64,000 nt of DNA from Cenococcum geophilum 1.58. Lineage: Eukaryota; Ascomycota; Dothideomycetes; Gloniales; Gloniaceae. The position numbers were made by a program, and so were the translations under genes. The DNA lies in the NCBI GenBank assembly GCA_001692895.1, contig KV748187.1, positions 1,685,715 to 1,749,714 on the forward strand. The letters run 5' to 3'. Under the pieces are notes generated by a model. That model saw nothing but the letters and a program-made list of their open reading frames with translations, did not search any database and was not told the origin of the DNA. Below, piece by piece: positions 45,195-57,320 of this stretch (the first letter of the stretch is position 1; each line of letters starts with the position of its first letter).

Positions 45195-46055
45195 CTTATA
45201 ATATAACTAGCCACGTAACTCGGCTACCCCTTATCCTATAGCTCGATCGATTCCAGCGCCTCCTATACTGTCTTAACTAACCCGTGCATATCTCTTCTTA
45301 GTAGTTGTACTACTGCCGATATAAGGTCCGTAATAAAGCTATAGGATTTTTAACAGTAATATAGTTGTATAAATGGTAGAGCCTTTATAAGGCCTCTTAA
45401 AGTTTAAAGTTCTACTAGGCTTTTATTAATCCGCTACGCTAAACTTAATTAGGTATAGGCTTACCTAATTTAAATTAGATTTTTATAACTAGAACTTAAT
45501 ATAGGTATATAAGATCTTAGCTTAGATTTTACTAAAATTTAACTCTAAATTTAATATATAGCTACTTTTACCCTTATAACACCTCTCTTAAGCTTTTAAA
45601 TACTCGCAAATATTAGGTATACCTATTAAATAAATATTTACTATCTAATTACCCCAAAAACAGCTTAATTAATTAGTTAGCAATACTGAGATAATATAGT
45701 AGCTGCCTATTAGTAATAGGCCTGCCTTTATTAATTTTTAAAAAGATTTAAAGCTTTAGTATTTAGTAACTAGCCTAAAGCTATATTTAACTGCTATATA
45801 AAGCGCTGCCATTTCTCTATTAAATACTTTCTATTTTAGATCTCTTATTATATAATTAACTAGCTTACCTTTAAAGGCGCCTATTATACCCCAGCCGTTA
45901 ATATATATAGAGTTGCCATATAAGTAAAGTAGATCCTTAGTAGGTAACTCGCCTATAAGCTTAACTAACTTATTACTAAGGCTTAAGTCGGCTACTATCC
46001 TTATATTACTAGTAGAGCCAGAAAATAGCCCAGTTAGCAATTAAATTATTCTATT
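45195..46055. other. RIP-decayed sequence of unassigned origin
   Basis: The minus strand has a partly coherent reading (45831-46040, IYINGWGIIGAFKGKLVNYI) that may continue leftward with RIP stops. I could not assign it to a retroelement domain. It resumes after the copia element at 52064. Confidence 0.35.
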
Positions 46056-46060
46056 AGGTA

Positions 46061-46254
46061 TGTTAGAAACATAGGGCAAATTACTAATACTACTCGAGTA
46101 GATACAGTGATGGAAAAGGTTATTATTCTGGATAGGGGAGGGTAAGAAATTTAAGGTTTCTTACTACGCTAGTGCCGCGACGGCACGTGACGGTAAGTTA
46201 CCTCACGTAATAGTAATATGCCGCACGTAAGGGCAAATTGCCTTATTTCTGATA
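46061..46254 (-). repeat. 3' LTR of the copia element (left copy)
   Basis: It starts TGTTAGAAACATAGGG and ends TTCTGATA. Compared with the right copy the changes are of RIP type. Confidence 0.8.
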
Positions 46255-49200
46255 CTAACAACTTTTCTTTTTATGGTTGCTATCTATATGTAAATAGACA
46301 GTATATAATAATATAACTATGGGCAGACTATAGCAGAATTTGGTAGGTAATACGCCTTATTCTGCTAACCCGGACTTTTACTAACTAATTATAATTTTTT
46401 ATCCCCGGGATAGAAAATTGTTATTAGCTTACTTACTATTAGCGCCTTAGCGGCCCTCGCCGTATTTTCTACTCCCTCTTAACCTAACCTTTAACTTGTA
46501 TATATAGAGTATTTATATTAACAAACGTCTCTAGTGCCTTATTTAGGTTTGCCTTTGTTATTATATTTGCTAGGTTATCTTGGCTATTAATCTATTAAAT
46601 CTTAAAGAGTTCTTAATACTTATAAGATTGCTATAGTGCTATAATATTAATTATAAGGCGCTTCTCCTTTGTGGTACTAAGCTTAACTAAACACTTATAG
46701 AGGGAATATAAGTTGGTGTATATAATTGTAGGGATAACGGGGAGTTTAAGTTAATCTGTAATTATTTTTAAGGTAGTTCTAATTGCAATTGCTATATTAA
46801 CTCCACTAACTATTCTATATATCTCTAACACTAGAACGCTTTAAGTAACGCGTTTACTCTTAGTTAAGCTCTAATAAATAAGATTACCGTAGATTATAAA
46901 GTTACTCTCTCCAGTAGATTTATTCGCGATAATAATCTTATATCCTAGCTAAGAGCTAAAATCTTTATTATTTATAAACAATCTATTAATAAATATAAAA
47001 AGCTTGGCGGTAGGAAAATTAATAGGCACGTAGAGTAGTCCTTAATTGAGATGGCTCCTTTGCTAGAAAAGACGCTTATTTAGGGCAAGAATATCCTCCT
47101 TAGTTAGTTTTTGGTGTTAAGCGGCAACAGAGAGATTAAAGGAAGCTTTAGGTTAATAGATAGAAGCTATATAAGCTCCGTAAGCGCGTTGCTCCATATA
47201 TCTTTACTTTAGAGAATTAACGTTAATAATGTTAATCTTCTTACCTTAACCTTTCTGGCGTAGGGCAATAGAATCCTTGTTTAGGGAAATAATGCATCTA
47301 TTAAAGAGTAATAGTATTATTAAATTAAGTCTTTCCTTTAGCTTTGCTATAAGATTTGCCTTTACTAGCTTATCTTCTTTAAGAGCTAAGAATTGGTTGT
47401 CTCCTAAGATAATTATATCGTCCGTTTATATGCTAACGATTCTAAATGGAGTTCTTATGGCTGTAATAAGGAAGCAGGGATTAAATGTAGAAGTAGTTAT
47501 TAAAAGCTTCTCTTTATAGTGCTTGCTGTAAGTAGCCCACTAATAAGTTCCTGCCTCTGTAATTCCATATAGTAGCTTAAGCACAGCCATAATCGTATCT
47601 TTGGGATATTAGTGGCGAATTTACTCTAGAAGGTATGCTAGTATTAAGCGCTAAAGGCATATCTCTGATTGGGTATAGGCTTAGGTAATATCTCGCAAAT
47701 AAACCGCCATTCTATTCTTTATTAAGGAGGGAGCTAGCGTAATAATAACTNGCTAACTAGCTNNTTAAATTATAGGGGATTNCNTAAGAATTANTTCCTT
47801 NCCGTNNTNGTTATAACCTTAAATAACTAGCCTTAACTTCTTAAATAGGGTATTAGTAGCTTTGCCTTTAATCTCGTTAACTATTTTTAACCTAAATATG
47901 CGAACCCCATTAAACTTAGCAGGGTTATACTTCTTAAACTTAAAGACTTCTTTTATAATAAAACCGTTAATCTCCTGCTTATTAGATGCTTGGAAAGGAG
48001 CTCCTAGAGTTATAATACGGCCTTCCTTTCGGAGCTATTTTGTGAGCTTAAAGTTAGCCTTCTCTTTAGCTGTTATAAAGGCCATTAACAGCTTAACTCT
48101 ATTCTTAATGGTGGTAATAAGTTGCTCTTTAAAATTAATAAGGTATTGGCGGTTTTGTAATCCTTTTAGGCGACCTCTACCGCGTTATAGTTGCGGTGTA
48201 TCTACTACAGTTATATTGGGGTTGTAGTCGCCTTCTAGGGCACGTTAATTGTGGTTCTCCTCTAGGGCATCTCCTGGGGTATCTTCTAGGGTATTTTATA
48301 AAGGCTTAAAACTGTTATTTTTATAATAAGGCTTAATAATAGTTAAATGGAATTAAGTAGGTCTATAGGGCATCTAAAGAGTATAAGTCTAACTATTAAT
48401 TATAATAAGTTTATATAGGCCTAACTATCCTCCCTTTTTACGCCATATGCGTACCTTAGATTAGAGTGGCAGATTAAGTATAGTTAAGGTATTTGGGCCA
48501 TTTCTTATTTCTAGTACATTGTTGACCTAGCGCGTAGCGTAGAGACGTTATACCTTCTTTATTGCCTTGTAAATTGCCTTAGCTCATTATATAATAGAGG
48601 GAGATAGTAGAGAATTGTTAGTTATTTAAGGGTAGGCGCTAAAGACTAGCAATGTAGGTACGAGCCTATCTAGGCTAGCGGTATTATTAACAGCCTTAAC
48701 AGCCATCTATAGGATAAGCTCTTTGCTAGCACCCTCTAGTTCTAAAGAAATAATCTTATATACGCGGTATAATGGCGTATAGTATTGTTCTACCTTTTTA
48801 ATACTATTATATACCTTAACGGGGACTTCCTTAACCTTAATTATTATTGCCTTTACCTATTATTAAAACTCTATAGATAAGAAGTTCTTTCCTGCGTTAT
48901 AAACGATTTAATTAAGGGGTCCTAGGTAGATATTAATCTAGTATAATTAAAGAGTATCCTATGCGTTTCTAGCTAATATATCTTTTAAAAAGCGTGCGGC
49001 TTAGAAGGAGGTTAAGAAGTTAATAACTTGGAGTACTAGCTTACCGCTAAGATATATAACATCTATAATAATATAGAAGTTAAAGTCGTAGTTGTTTTTA
49101 AGGGTAAACTTAAATCGGCTAGGGGACTTCTGGTTTATTTGGTAGTAATAGTAGTACTTTATAAGATATTTAATTGCCTTAACCTTAACTTTATAACCTG

Positions 49201-51864
49201 CTTATTAAAGAACCCTAAGCAGTTAGTGAACGGATGGGTGGCTAAAACAACAATATAGTTAACGTAGCTTTAACTTGGTTAAGTAACTCTAAGCAACGCT
49301 TCTTTTTAGCTATTAAAGGAGCAACTAAGGGTAACCCTACTTGCGTACAACGGGCACCTAATTATCTCCCTAAACAAGTATATTCTTAAGGTTATTAAGC
49401 TTAATGCCTAATTTATCTATATCTTGGATGTAGAATAGAAACGGGGTATTTGCGGGAATAATATAGAAAGTAATATATCCTAATGGGGTTTAGACCTTAA
49501 TTATGCTGAGAGAGATTATAGTACCCTTACTAAAGCGAATTATATATTAGCCTGCCGTTAATTAGTTAATCTAAATAGAACTATTAAGCTGCTAAAGAGC
49601 TTAGACTTAAGATTCTCCTACTATAGATACTCTTGCGGCTCTAGTATCTGGTATAATACCATAAAAGACGTTCACTGAGTATCTGTTATTAAAGGAGAAC
49701 GCGGAACTTTTCTTTAGCTTATTAAAGATATCTAACCTTGTAACAGAATGGAGCGTAGATTGGTTATTAAGGACAGCAACGGTTTATATGCTATTTACCT
49801 TATTATACTTGGTAAAGTATTAGTTAGGAGAGTAGTCCTCAATTTCTATATCTATAAGGAGCTATTTAGCCTCGTTAATCTCACCCTTAAGATCTTCTTC
49901 GCCTTTATATTAAACCAGGAAGCTTTAAAAGTAGGCTATAGTAACTTCTTAGTTTCCGACATTTCGTGCGCTTTAGCGAAACTTATTATATACCTCCTTT
50001 TATCTATTAAGGGGGTGTCTAGTTAACTAGCAATTTGGCTTCTTATAAATGTAGCATTTCTTCTGCTAATTGTTATAAAATAAACCTCCACAAGGACCTC
50101 TACAATTACTTTATAGTCGACGTTAATTATACCCTCTACCGTATCCCCTACCACAACCACTATATGTTTAATTAGTCTAGTTATAATCATATTAGTCAGC
50201 CGGGTTAATTAAAGTAGGTTAGAGTTAGGCGTTAAATTACTATACTTCTTAAGAGCGTAGGGCGGTGCCAATAAAGGATCTTAATTAAGTATATACTTCT
50301 TTATAAGTACTTATAGGGTTAAAGAGAGTAAGGTTATATTATTTAACACCTTAGCATACGCTAATAACTTAATCGCGTAGGCTAAAGTCCTCTTAATATA
50401 ATTCGGATAAACTACGCTAAATTGTCTGGAGTTAATTAAAGAGCTTTTAAAGATAATTAAGTTAAGAGGCACCTAGGTTTATAGCAATAATTTTTAGGAA
50501 GGTAGTCTCTCTCTACTTTAATATATACTACTGCTTATTCTCCTCTATTTTAAAGTAGTATCTTATTTTATATATTATTCGGTTAAAATCATATCCTTTT
50601 TCTACCAAATGATTATAATAGAAGGTACTAGCTTGGCCCTTAAGCATAACTAAATAAGTAATATAGTATTAATTAGGTTCTAGTCTAACCTTCTAGTAAT
50701 AGTTATAGAAGATACGTAACTTTAAATTAAGGATATTATACAGTTCTCCGCTAAACTTCTTCTCTTATTCCAAATAAAGCTTTATAAGCTCTATAAGCAT
50801 TTTTAAGGTACCTCTAATTAGTATTTAGCTGCATTACATTATAGGCTGCAATAGTGATATAGATCTAGTCGGTGGAGTTTAAAGGTTATTAGACCGCGAA
50901 GTAAGGGGATCTTGCGCTTATTGGGGGTTATTAATCGAGGCTGTAGGTTAAGCTGGTTAATATAGGGGAGTTAAAGACAGAGGTGGAGGCGATGGATATA
51001 GAATGTTAAAACTCGTGCCTGGAGTAATAGAGTTAGAACGCGTCTCTAATGGTGTATTACTTAGGTTCCATCGTAATTTAAGCTTCTTTATAGTGCGTAA
51101 TTGGTGCTTAATCTCTTATAGAGTCCATTTATGCTCTTCCTTTGTATTAATAACGTGTTCCTAAATATTGTCCCTAATACTACCCCTATCTATAGGGACA
51201 AATACTCTATACTCCTAAAGGAAGTTACGGAAGTCCCGTATAATATCTTTATTTATAGGAACCTATGTTTCCTTTATCTATCTAATAAAGTCCTCCTTTA
51301 TATAATACTATAGCGCGGTATTATCGTATTTGCTATCTTTATAGTGTTCTATACGGTATACTAAGAATCCATTTAGGTCCTGTTGCTTAGTGGTTACAAA
51401 GTTAGTTACGGCTCTGTCCCATATCTCTAGGTTAATATCTTTCTCATACTTCTTCAGATAGGTTAACGCTATGGTAGGTAGAATCGACGAGGTGTTATAC
51501 GTTAAAGGTAGGCAGGATTTTCGGTTTTATAGTATCTCGTAGGTTTACTGTCTAAAGGTGGGCAATTTAAGATATTGTTCGACGCGTTTCGGACGTTAAC
51601 TTGGGACCTTAAATTCAGTAACACTTCTAACCTAAAGTACTTAACCAAATCTTCGTAAACGTGATTATTCTACATAATAGACGTAACTTAGTATCTCCTA
51701 GTACTTAATAACACTTCTATTACTAGTTTTCCGCAAGTTTAAGGTAGCACAGTATCGCCGGGATCCATTCCATATAAGCGCATATAGCACCCCTATATAA
51801 GACTGTCTCTTCTATCAATAACCTAGCTGCTCTATAGTTAACTATATATTTAACCACTGATTAG

Positions 51865-52058
51865 TGTTGGAAACACAAGGCAAATCACTAATACTACTCG
51901 AGTAGATACAGTGATAGAAAAGGTTGTTGTTCTGAATAGGGGAGGGTAAGGAATTTAAGGTTCCTCACCACGCTAGTGCCGCGACGGCACGTGACGGCAA
52001 GTTGCCTCACGTGACGGCAATATGCCGCACGTAAGGGCAAATTGCCTCATTCCCGACA
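51865..52058 (-). repeat. 5' LTR of the copia element (right copy)
   Basis: It starts TGTTGGAAACACAAGG and ends TTCCCGACA. It is less RIP-mutated than the left copy. Internal CACGTGACGGCAA-type repeats occur in both. Confidence 0.8.
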
Positions 52059-52063
52059 AGGTA

Positions 52064-52960
52064 TAACTACCGCTTATAATTTAATATAGCAATACTTAGT
52101 ATAGCCAGAGTAGAGGATATTTTATAGACGACTATTTACTAGCCAAGTAATTAGGTAATAAGTTCCGTTAATAAATTTCTATACTTTACTTATATTAAAA
52201 TGCTCCTTAGTAGCATTAGCGTACTCTTAAAGCCTCTTTAAAGTTAACTACTTTAAGTTCTAAAAAGGCCGCTCCTTTTACTAAGCAGTTAGAAATAGAA
52301 TAGTGATTTTAAAGATATTGCTAAGCCACCTAGGGCTTTAACCAAATACGTGTATTATATTACTAAGTTAATAGGGTATTACTAGCCGCTAAAGGACTAT
52401 ATAGAGGGTAGTAATTAGAGGCGCAAATTAGCAATTGCTAAAGGTAACATCCTTAAGCTTTAGCAACTCCGCGAGCTAAACAATCTTAGCCTTACTAAAT
52501 TATATATAGGATTAATACCTAACTTTAGTAAGCTCCTTATAAAAGAATAGTAGGAAGTTGTATTAATTATAAGGTAGAGCTAGGTATAGGTGCGGTATAA
52601 AATAATAAGGTAAATTATTATCCTTAAAATCCTTATCTTTATTTTTTAAACTCGGCGTCGTTAAAATCGCTTAGTAGAAGTGCGGTTAAAGTAGTAATAG
52701 AGGAGGCAGCTATAGCGACAGTAGTAGCGCTAATTAATAGAGCTATAAGAGCTTTATAAGATAACTTAGTAGCTATAGCTAATTAGTATAAGGAATAGGT
52801 GGATAATAAGGTTAAGAAGCTAAGCAGCCCTTAAATCCGAGTTCAGCTTATAAGGAAGCTTTAATTTAATTAATAGGAGGCTTAGCTAAGATTACCAAAT
52901 TGCGTAACATCACGATCGTCGTTTTATTACCACAAGAAGCTTAATATAAGATAGGCTTAT
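52064..52960. other. Right edge of the RIP-decayed island
   Basis: TA-rich DNA with stops in all frames, continuing the unassigned sequence left of the copia element. Composition returns to normal at about 52900-53000. I saw no identifiable domain. Confidence 0.4.
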
Positions 52961-52999
52961 TATACGATTTTAAAACTTCAAAAAATACAAGACTTAACG

Positions 53000-53760
53000 C
53001 CAGCTCGTGAGGAAACTAAGCATGGCTCCCTTGCAGAGTCTCTCGCCTAAATCAGCATCCTCTAAGCCGTATTCGAACTCCCTACAGGCCTCCTAAATTA
53101 GCTCCAACTAGTATAAGGAAATTCGCGAAATCCGTCTATTTTGGTGAGTATAACTCCCTTAGCACCCCTACGGTTATCGATAAGAGCTAGCCAATAGAGT
53201 CAATAGGATTAAGGGTCCGTGACCATACGCGTACTTTTGATTCCGATGTTCGCGCACAGACCACCTTCTCGTAGGGTCTTATCGTGCTAAGGGATATTAG
53301 CTCTCCAGCCCAAATGAGGAACAGTGCTTGTATAATGTCACGGTAGGGTAAATCACAGGACAGAGAAGGGTTGCCGAGCATAGGTTGGCTGCATTTAAGC
53401 TATATAAGCACGTAGAAACTAAAGGTTCCTAGGTGCGCGAGAACTATACTGTACATAAGTCAGTAGCCAAGGCGCGCTAGCCTAATTAAGCTAGACAGCT
53501 TGCTATCGTTTCTCCTTAACCCCAGCTACTGCAATTCTAGTGTCGCGACCCAGAGCCAGAGCCTCATGTTTGCACTATTTAACTGCTAGTCATCTACCCG
53601 CGTTTATATCCTCCTCACGTTACGCCCCGTACATAGAGCCATAGACCCATGTTCAAAGTTAGAAAATGGGGCTGTATTAGTTGTAAATAATTAAATACAG
53701 AAATACAAGAAGTTAAAAGTTTAATAGCACTTCGTTTAGGTCGTAGCCTAACACGGCGGG
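53000..53760. other. Stretch without a recognisable gene
   Basis: Composition is normal. The longest frame (53381-53187, minus) has no familiar motif. It may include the decayed C-terminal part of the neighbouring HET-domain gene, but I cannot show this. Confidence 0.35.
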
Positions 53761-53764
53761 TAAA

Positions 53765-54260
53765 CCACCCTAAAATGTATGCTCGGACGCGGTTGCCGAT
53801 AAATTGATGGAAGAATTGGTACATACCCGCCCCATTAGACTAGCTTCTCGTAGCCAGTCTTCTTTAGAATCTTGAATAATGTCAATCCAGAGGTATCGGA
53901 TGCCGAGTTTCCTGGCAGCAAGAATAGCCTCTTGAAAAGTTTTTGACATCATTTCCCACGGTACTTGTGACCTGAAGAGCTTGATGTTATTTTTCAACAG
54001 CTTTATTGGACAATTTTTCACCCCAGCAATTGTTGAGTTACGTAACAAGACCCTTGTGGAGGAAGTGAACTCCGACAGGAGTCGTACCTAAGTTTTGAGA
54101 AGGTACACCCACGTCTAATAGCCTGGTGGGAAGGCTTTCGGCGACTCTGTTCATGTCAAGCCACCGATTGCAGTTGTTGTTATTGGTGCATTCCAGAAGC
54201 CAGCTCCTTATCTTTTTAAGAGCGAGTAGTGTTAAGAACATTATCTAAACCACCACTGTT
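53765..54260 (-). pseudogene. HET-domain (heterokaryon incompatibility) gene remnant
   Basis: HET proteins trigger cell death on fusion of incompatible strains. The minus-strand reading has a pre-HET segment CNRWLDMNRVAESLPTRLLD with VGVPSQNLGTTP (54241-54040). In a second frame it continues VPWEMMSKTFQEAILAARKL, GIRYLWID-IIQDSKEDWLRE, and ASLMGRVCTNSSINLSATAS (54048-53770). The frames do not join, the AL-Y-WG block expected between them is missing, and the LWID(SLC)IIQD motif lacks three residues. It is truncated and dead. Confidence 0.75.
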
Positions 54261-54261
54261 C

Positions 54262-54933
54262 CAACTCCAACGGGAAAGCGTGTTGGAGTGCCGGGTTATC
54301 ATTGAGGAATTTCATTCCACGAGGCTAAGCAACCTCTGGATATTTCTTCTGGGGTACCACTAACTCGAGCTAGGCCTTAGCCTAAGAACAGCGATTTCAC
54401 AGATTGCTTCAACCCACTGCAGTTCCTGAACAGTTTACTAGAAAGGGAAAAGCAATCGTATTAAAAATTTTATCTTTTAAAACAAAAGTATGATTGGGTG
54501 GTAGATCAGGATTTATATCTTTGTTGGTCTTGATAGCTATTCAGTGTGCATTTGCTCTAGCGCTGGGAACTTGCGGTAGGTATTAGAGGCAGCCTAAATA
54601 GGCAAGCAAACGGAAGGAAATTAATAGTGTAACGGCATTAGAGCAAGTAAATCTAGCATAGGCGTGGATTGGTGTGCGAGATATAAGTGTGTCGTGAATG
54701 TAGTAATCGAGAGTTTCAAAGAACATACTGTGGCTTGAGTTCCACCACAACACCATCAAAGCTAAGTGTTTAGTGAAATGCATTTTTTGATTCCGAATCT
54801 GCAGAGAGCAAGACTACAATTGACTCCATCCCGCATGAAACCGTCTTTCCATCGTTCCCTTCCTTGAAAGAGTAGAATCTGTAACAAATCATCCGAAGCC
54901 AAGAGAAACCGTCACCTTCATTCGTCCGCCCGC
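54262..54933. other. Intergenic region before L36
   Basis: A 66-codon minus-strand frame (54783-54583) has no recognisable motif and is probably chance. This stretch includes the 3' flank of the L36 gene. Confidence 0.35.
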
Positions 54934-55645
54934 TTAGTGACCCGCCCGCCTTGATTCGGCAATGATCTTGGTCATCTCGTCGACCTTCCTCTTCGCACGG
55001 CCGAAAGTTCCGAGCTGGTGATTGTTAGTGTTCATGTTCGATTATGAGGATAGGCAGATGTGGGATGGGTGACAGTAGTGCTAACGAGCATGGGAAGTTA
55101 AATTACGCACCCTCTTCTTAGCCAGCTTGCGGGCACGCTTGTCCTTGCTGTTTCGGAGAAGTTCGATAACACGGCGCTCATATGGTGCGAGACTGTTCAA
55201 ATGTCCAAAGTCAGTCATGGTCCCTCAATATTGCCTCTGCCTCTAATGTCCGCTAGTGTCGACGTGGTTTCCAGCCATAGCATGCTCGCACACGATTGTA
55301 ATTATCATGGTGATTGTGGTAGACTTTTCCGCAAGAAGTGTGTCGCTCGGATTGAATTTTCGACGTACCCAGAAACCTCACGGACGACCTCTCTCACAAA
55401 CGCGGTGCGGCGGCTCAAGTGTCCCTTTCTCCTCGAGATCTTCGTCTTGGGTTGGTAAGGCGTGACTTTCTGCAGTATCCCAATTGTATTAGCTGAAGTT
55501 CGTCTCAACTTGTTCCTCCCGCTGCTCGAGAGCAATTTCGAATTGCTGTTACGAGGGTTAGGAATGCGAGAGATGGATAATAACGTACGTGACCGGCATT
55601 CAAGCCGATAGCGAGGCCCGACTTTTGCTTGACTTCCTTCGGCAT
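54934..55645 (-). CDS. rpl36: 60S ribosomal protein L36 (eL36)
   Basis: A structural protein of the large cytosolic ribosomal subunit. Four exons splice to 106 aa, the usual length: 55645-55589 ([19 protein letters not shown]), 55469-55369 ([20 protein letters not shown]..., [13 protein letters not shown]), 55192-55111 ([20 protein letters not shown]...) and 55014-54934 ([26 protein letters not shown]). The introns start GTACGT, GTACGT and GTGCGT and end CAG, and frames join exactly. Multiple introns early in the gene are normal for fungal ribosomal protein genes. Confidence 0.96.
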
Positions 55646-56206
55646 CGTGGATGGTGTTGTCGATTGTCGACCGTCGCTGGGAGAGATAGGTTTGAAAAGT
55701 CGGCGGAATGATGTTGTGCGGCTTGAAGAGGCGATTTGTCCTGATTGGTTAGTTAGCGAGAAGTATAAGTGCCAAGACAGACATATGCTAGGATCTTGCC
55801 GAACTGCGAGCTGATAACTACAACTTCTTTAATGCCCATCCCGGCAATCGCATATATTTAATGGTACTTGAATATCAATCTTGATTAATTGGATAAAATT
55901 CTATCTGAGTTCATATCTGCATCTAGCCAGTTCAACGTTAACATCATACTTCCGCCGGACTTTAGCTCATCACACAACGCTCAATCTCTAAATAGCTAAA
56001 ATCACCAAATGCTCACGAAACGTGCTTGAGTGCGGCTCAAATATGCAGCCCAAACGCCATGTTAATGCTAAAACGGAATGAAAGTATGCTCCGCGCCCTG
56101 AACTCGCTAATGTTGATGATCTAGACGAAAGATCATTCCAATTCGAACATTAGAATACTAGAAAAAGATATATACAAATGTAATTACAAGGAGAAGATCC
56201 AAGGCC
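55646..56206. promoter_or_regulatory. L36 upstream region and Sfk1-like 3' flank
   Basis: The 5' part is the L36 promoter. The rest, AT-rich from about 55810, is the 3' flank of the minus-strand gene at 56207. There is no gene. Confidence 0.4.
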
Positions 56207-57320
56207 CTAGAAATTCTGTGATGTTGGGACTAGTTCACTCGGTTTTACGACGTCGTTCTGGGAATGGCCGTTTGTGTAGCCATTAGCATGTCCATTCGTG
56301 TATCCATTCGTGTAGCCATTTATATGCTCGTTTGTATATCCGTTGGCGGCCCCGTTATGAAGAAATCCACTGCTCGATGTAGCGTTTCCTTGTTCCATCG
56401 CCACGTCAATTTCTGTTGCACGGCTCTGGTGATGCTTCGTACGGACAGCAGGCATGAAGTCGATAAAGAAACTTAAGACGTAGAAGAAGAAAATAAGGGC
56501 AATGACCCATTCCAGTACAGCGGCCGCATTGTACTTGCCCTGGTTCTGACATACACCAAAAGCTGATAAGACATTAGCAATTACGCCGTGTCCTCTTTAT
56601 TTTCGCAAAGTCACTTACCAATGGCCATTGCGATTTCGACTAGGATGAAGAAAAGCTTGATCCAGAAGGAGCATCGGAGGATAGAATGCTCGCGGAAATG
56701 AATGCCAAGTCGTTGATATTCAGCACAGATGAAGATGGCGGACACAATATACCCAGCGCTGCACGTAGATTAGTTTATCACCCTATCAATGTTAGGTGGA
56801 AAGCTTACATGAATAGGACTAAGAAACCGTCGTGTAGGTGGGGATGTCTGAACGTATCGAAAATTGATAGAAGAATTAACCCAGCTGCTCCGGCTATCGC
56901 GGCGATGATGGAGAGTAAGGACAAGATTTTCTGCGTTAGAGAAGTATTATGAGCTAGTCTGCCGGTGTGCCGTAGCCACCTCTCGAGAATGAAGGCAAGG
57001 TCGAATGAGACAACGGTGACAGCGGACATTGCGATAAACAGAGGTTTGAGTCCCTGAGCTCCAACATCTTTTAACAAGTCAGCCGTAGCCGTCAGGAGTG
57101 ACAAACCAGTGTCCTACCAGAAATATATCTACGAAGCGTTAATATATCACCAGGAATATTGAAAATGGTATTGCTTCGCTTACGCTATGTTCTGGCTTGG
57201 GTTCATAGACGGGTAGTGTGGTGAACCCTCGGTGGTCCAGGTTATTAACATGGCTAGCAGCATGGCTAGCCATATCAAAGATGAGAATATAGGTATTATC
57301 CAGTATGATATACCCCACAT
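56207..57320 (-). CDS. Frag1/DRAM/Sfk1-family multipass membrane protein
   Basis: The family includes yeast Sfk1, a plasma-membrane protein working with the PI4-kinase Stt4. Five exons give 300 aa: 57320-57184, 57128-57118 (11 nt), 57067-56809, 56758-56619, 56562-56207. Landmarks are MWGISYWIIPIFSSLIWLAM (first helix), YISDVGAQGLKPLFI (the conserved SD-GA block, built across the microexon), IAMSAVTVVSFDLAFI, ILLSIFDTFRHPHLHDGFLV, ICAEYQRLGIHFREHS, and a last helix with ALIFFFYVLSFFIDFMPAVR. The C-terminal tail has NGYTNGH-type repeats. All introns follow GT-AG and frames join. Confidence 0.88.
57118..57128 (-). other. 11-nt microexon of the Sfk1-like gene
   Basis: ATATATTTCTG lies between introns 57183-57129 (GTAAGC...GTAG) and 57117-57068 (GTAGGA...AAAG). 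Without it the flanking exons are out of frame. With it the conserved Tyr-Ile-Ser-Asp appears. Confidence 0.75.

Larger units (their letters stand above)
46061..52058 (-). mobile_element. Ty1/Copia element, RIP-inactivated
   Basis: Two 194-bp LTRs (46061-46254, 51865-52058) run TGTTGGAAACA...CCCGACA (left copy decayed) with TSD AGGTA at 46056-46060 and 52059-52063. The orientation is minus: a purine tract AAAAAGAAAAG on the minus strand abuts the left LTR, and CAGTGGTTAAATATATAG, a plausible primer-binding region, abuts the right LTR. Near 47440-47395 the minus strand reads VSI-TDDIIIL, matching the (V/L)Q-TDD-L motif of a fungal copia subgroup RT that lacks canonical YVDD. Many stops are present, so it is dead. 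Confidence 0.8.
18808..52960. repeat. RIP-mutated nested retrotransposon island
   Basis: About 34 kb in which CA and TG are scarce, TA is in great excess and CG persists, with TAA/TAG in every retroelement frame. This is the direct signature of repeat-induced point mutation. At least five elements and two younger solo LTRs are nested here. It is probably heterochromatic. Confidence 0.9.

Noticed and set aside
47277-48227. Plus-strand ORFs within the copia element
   Set aside because: They are shadows of the minus-strand pol. The hydrophobic composition comes from RIP-made AT richness.
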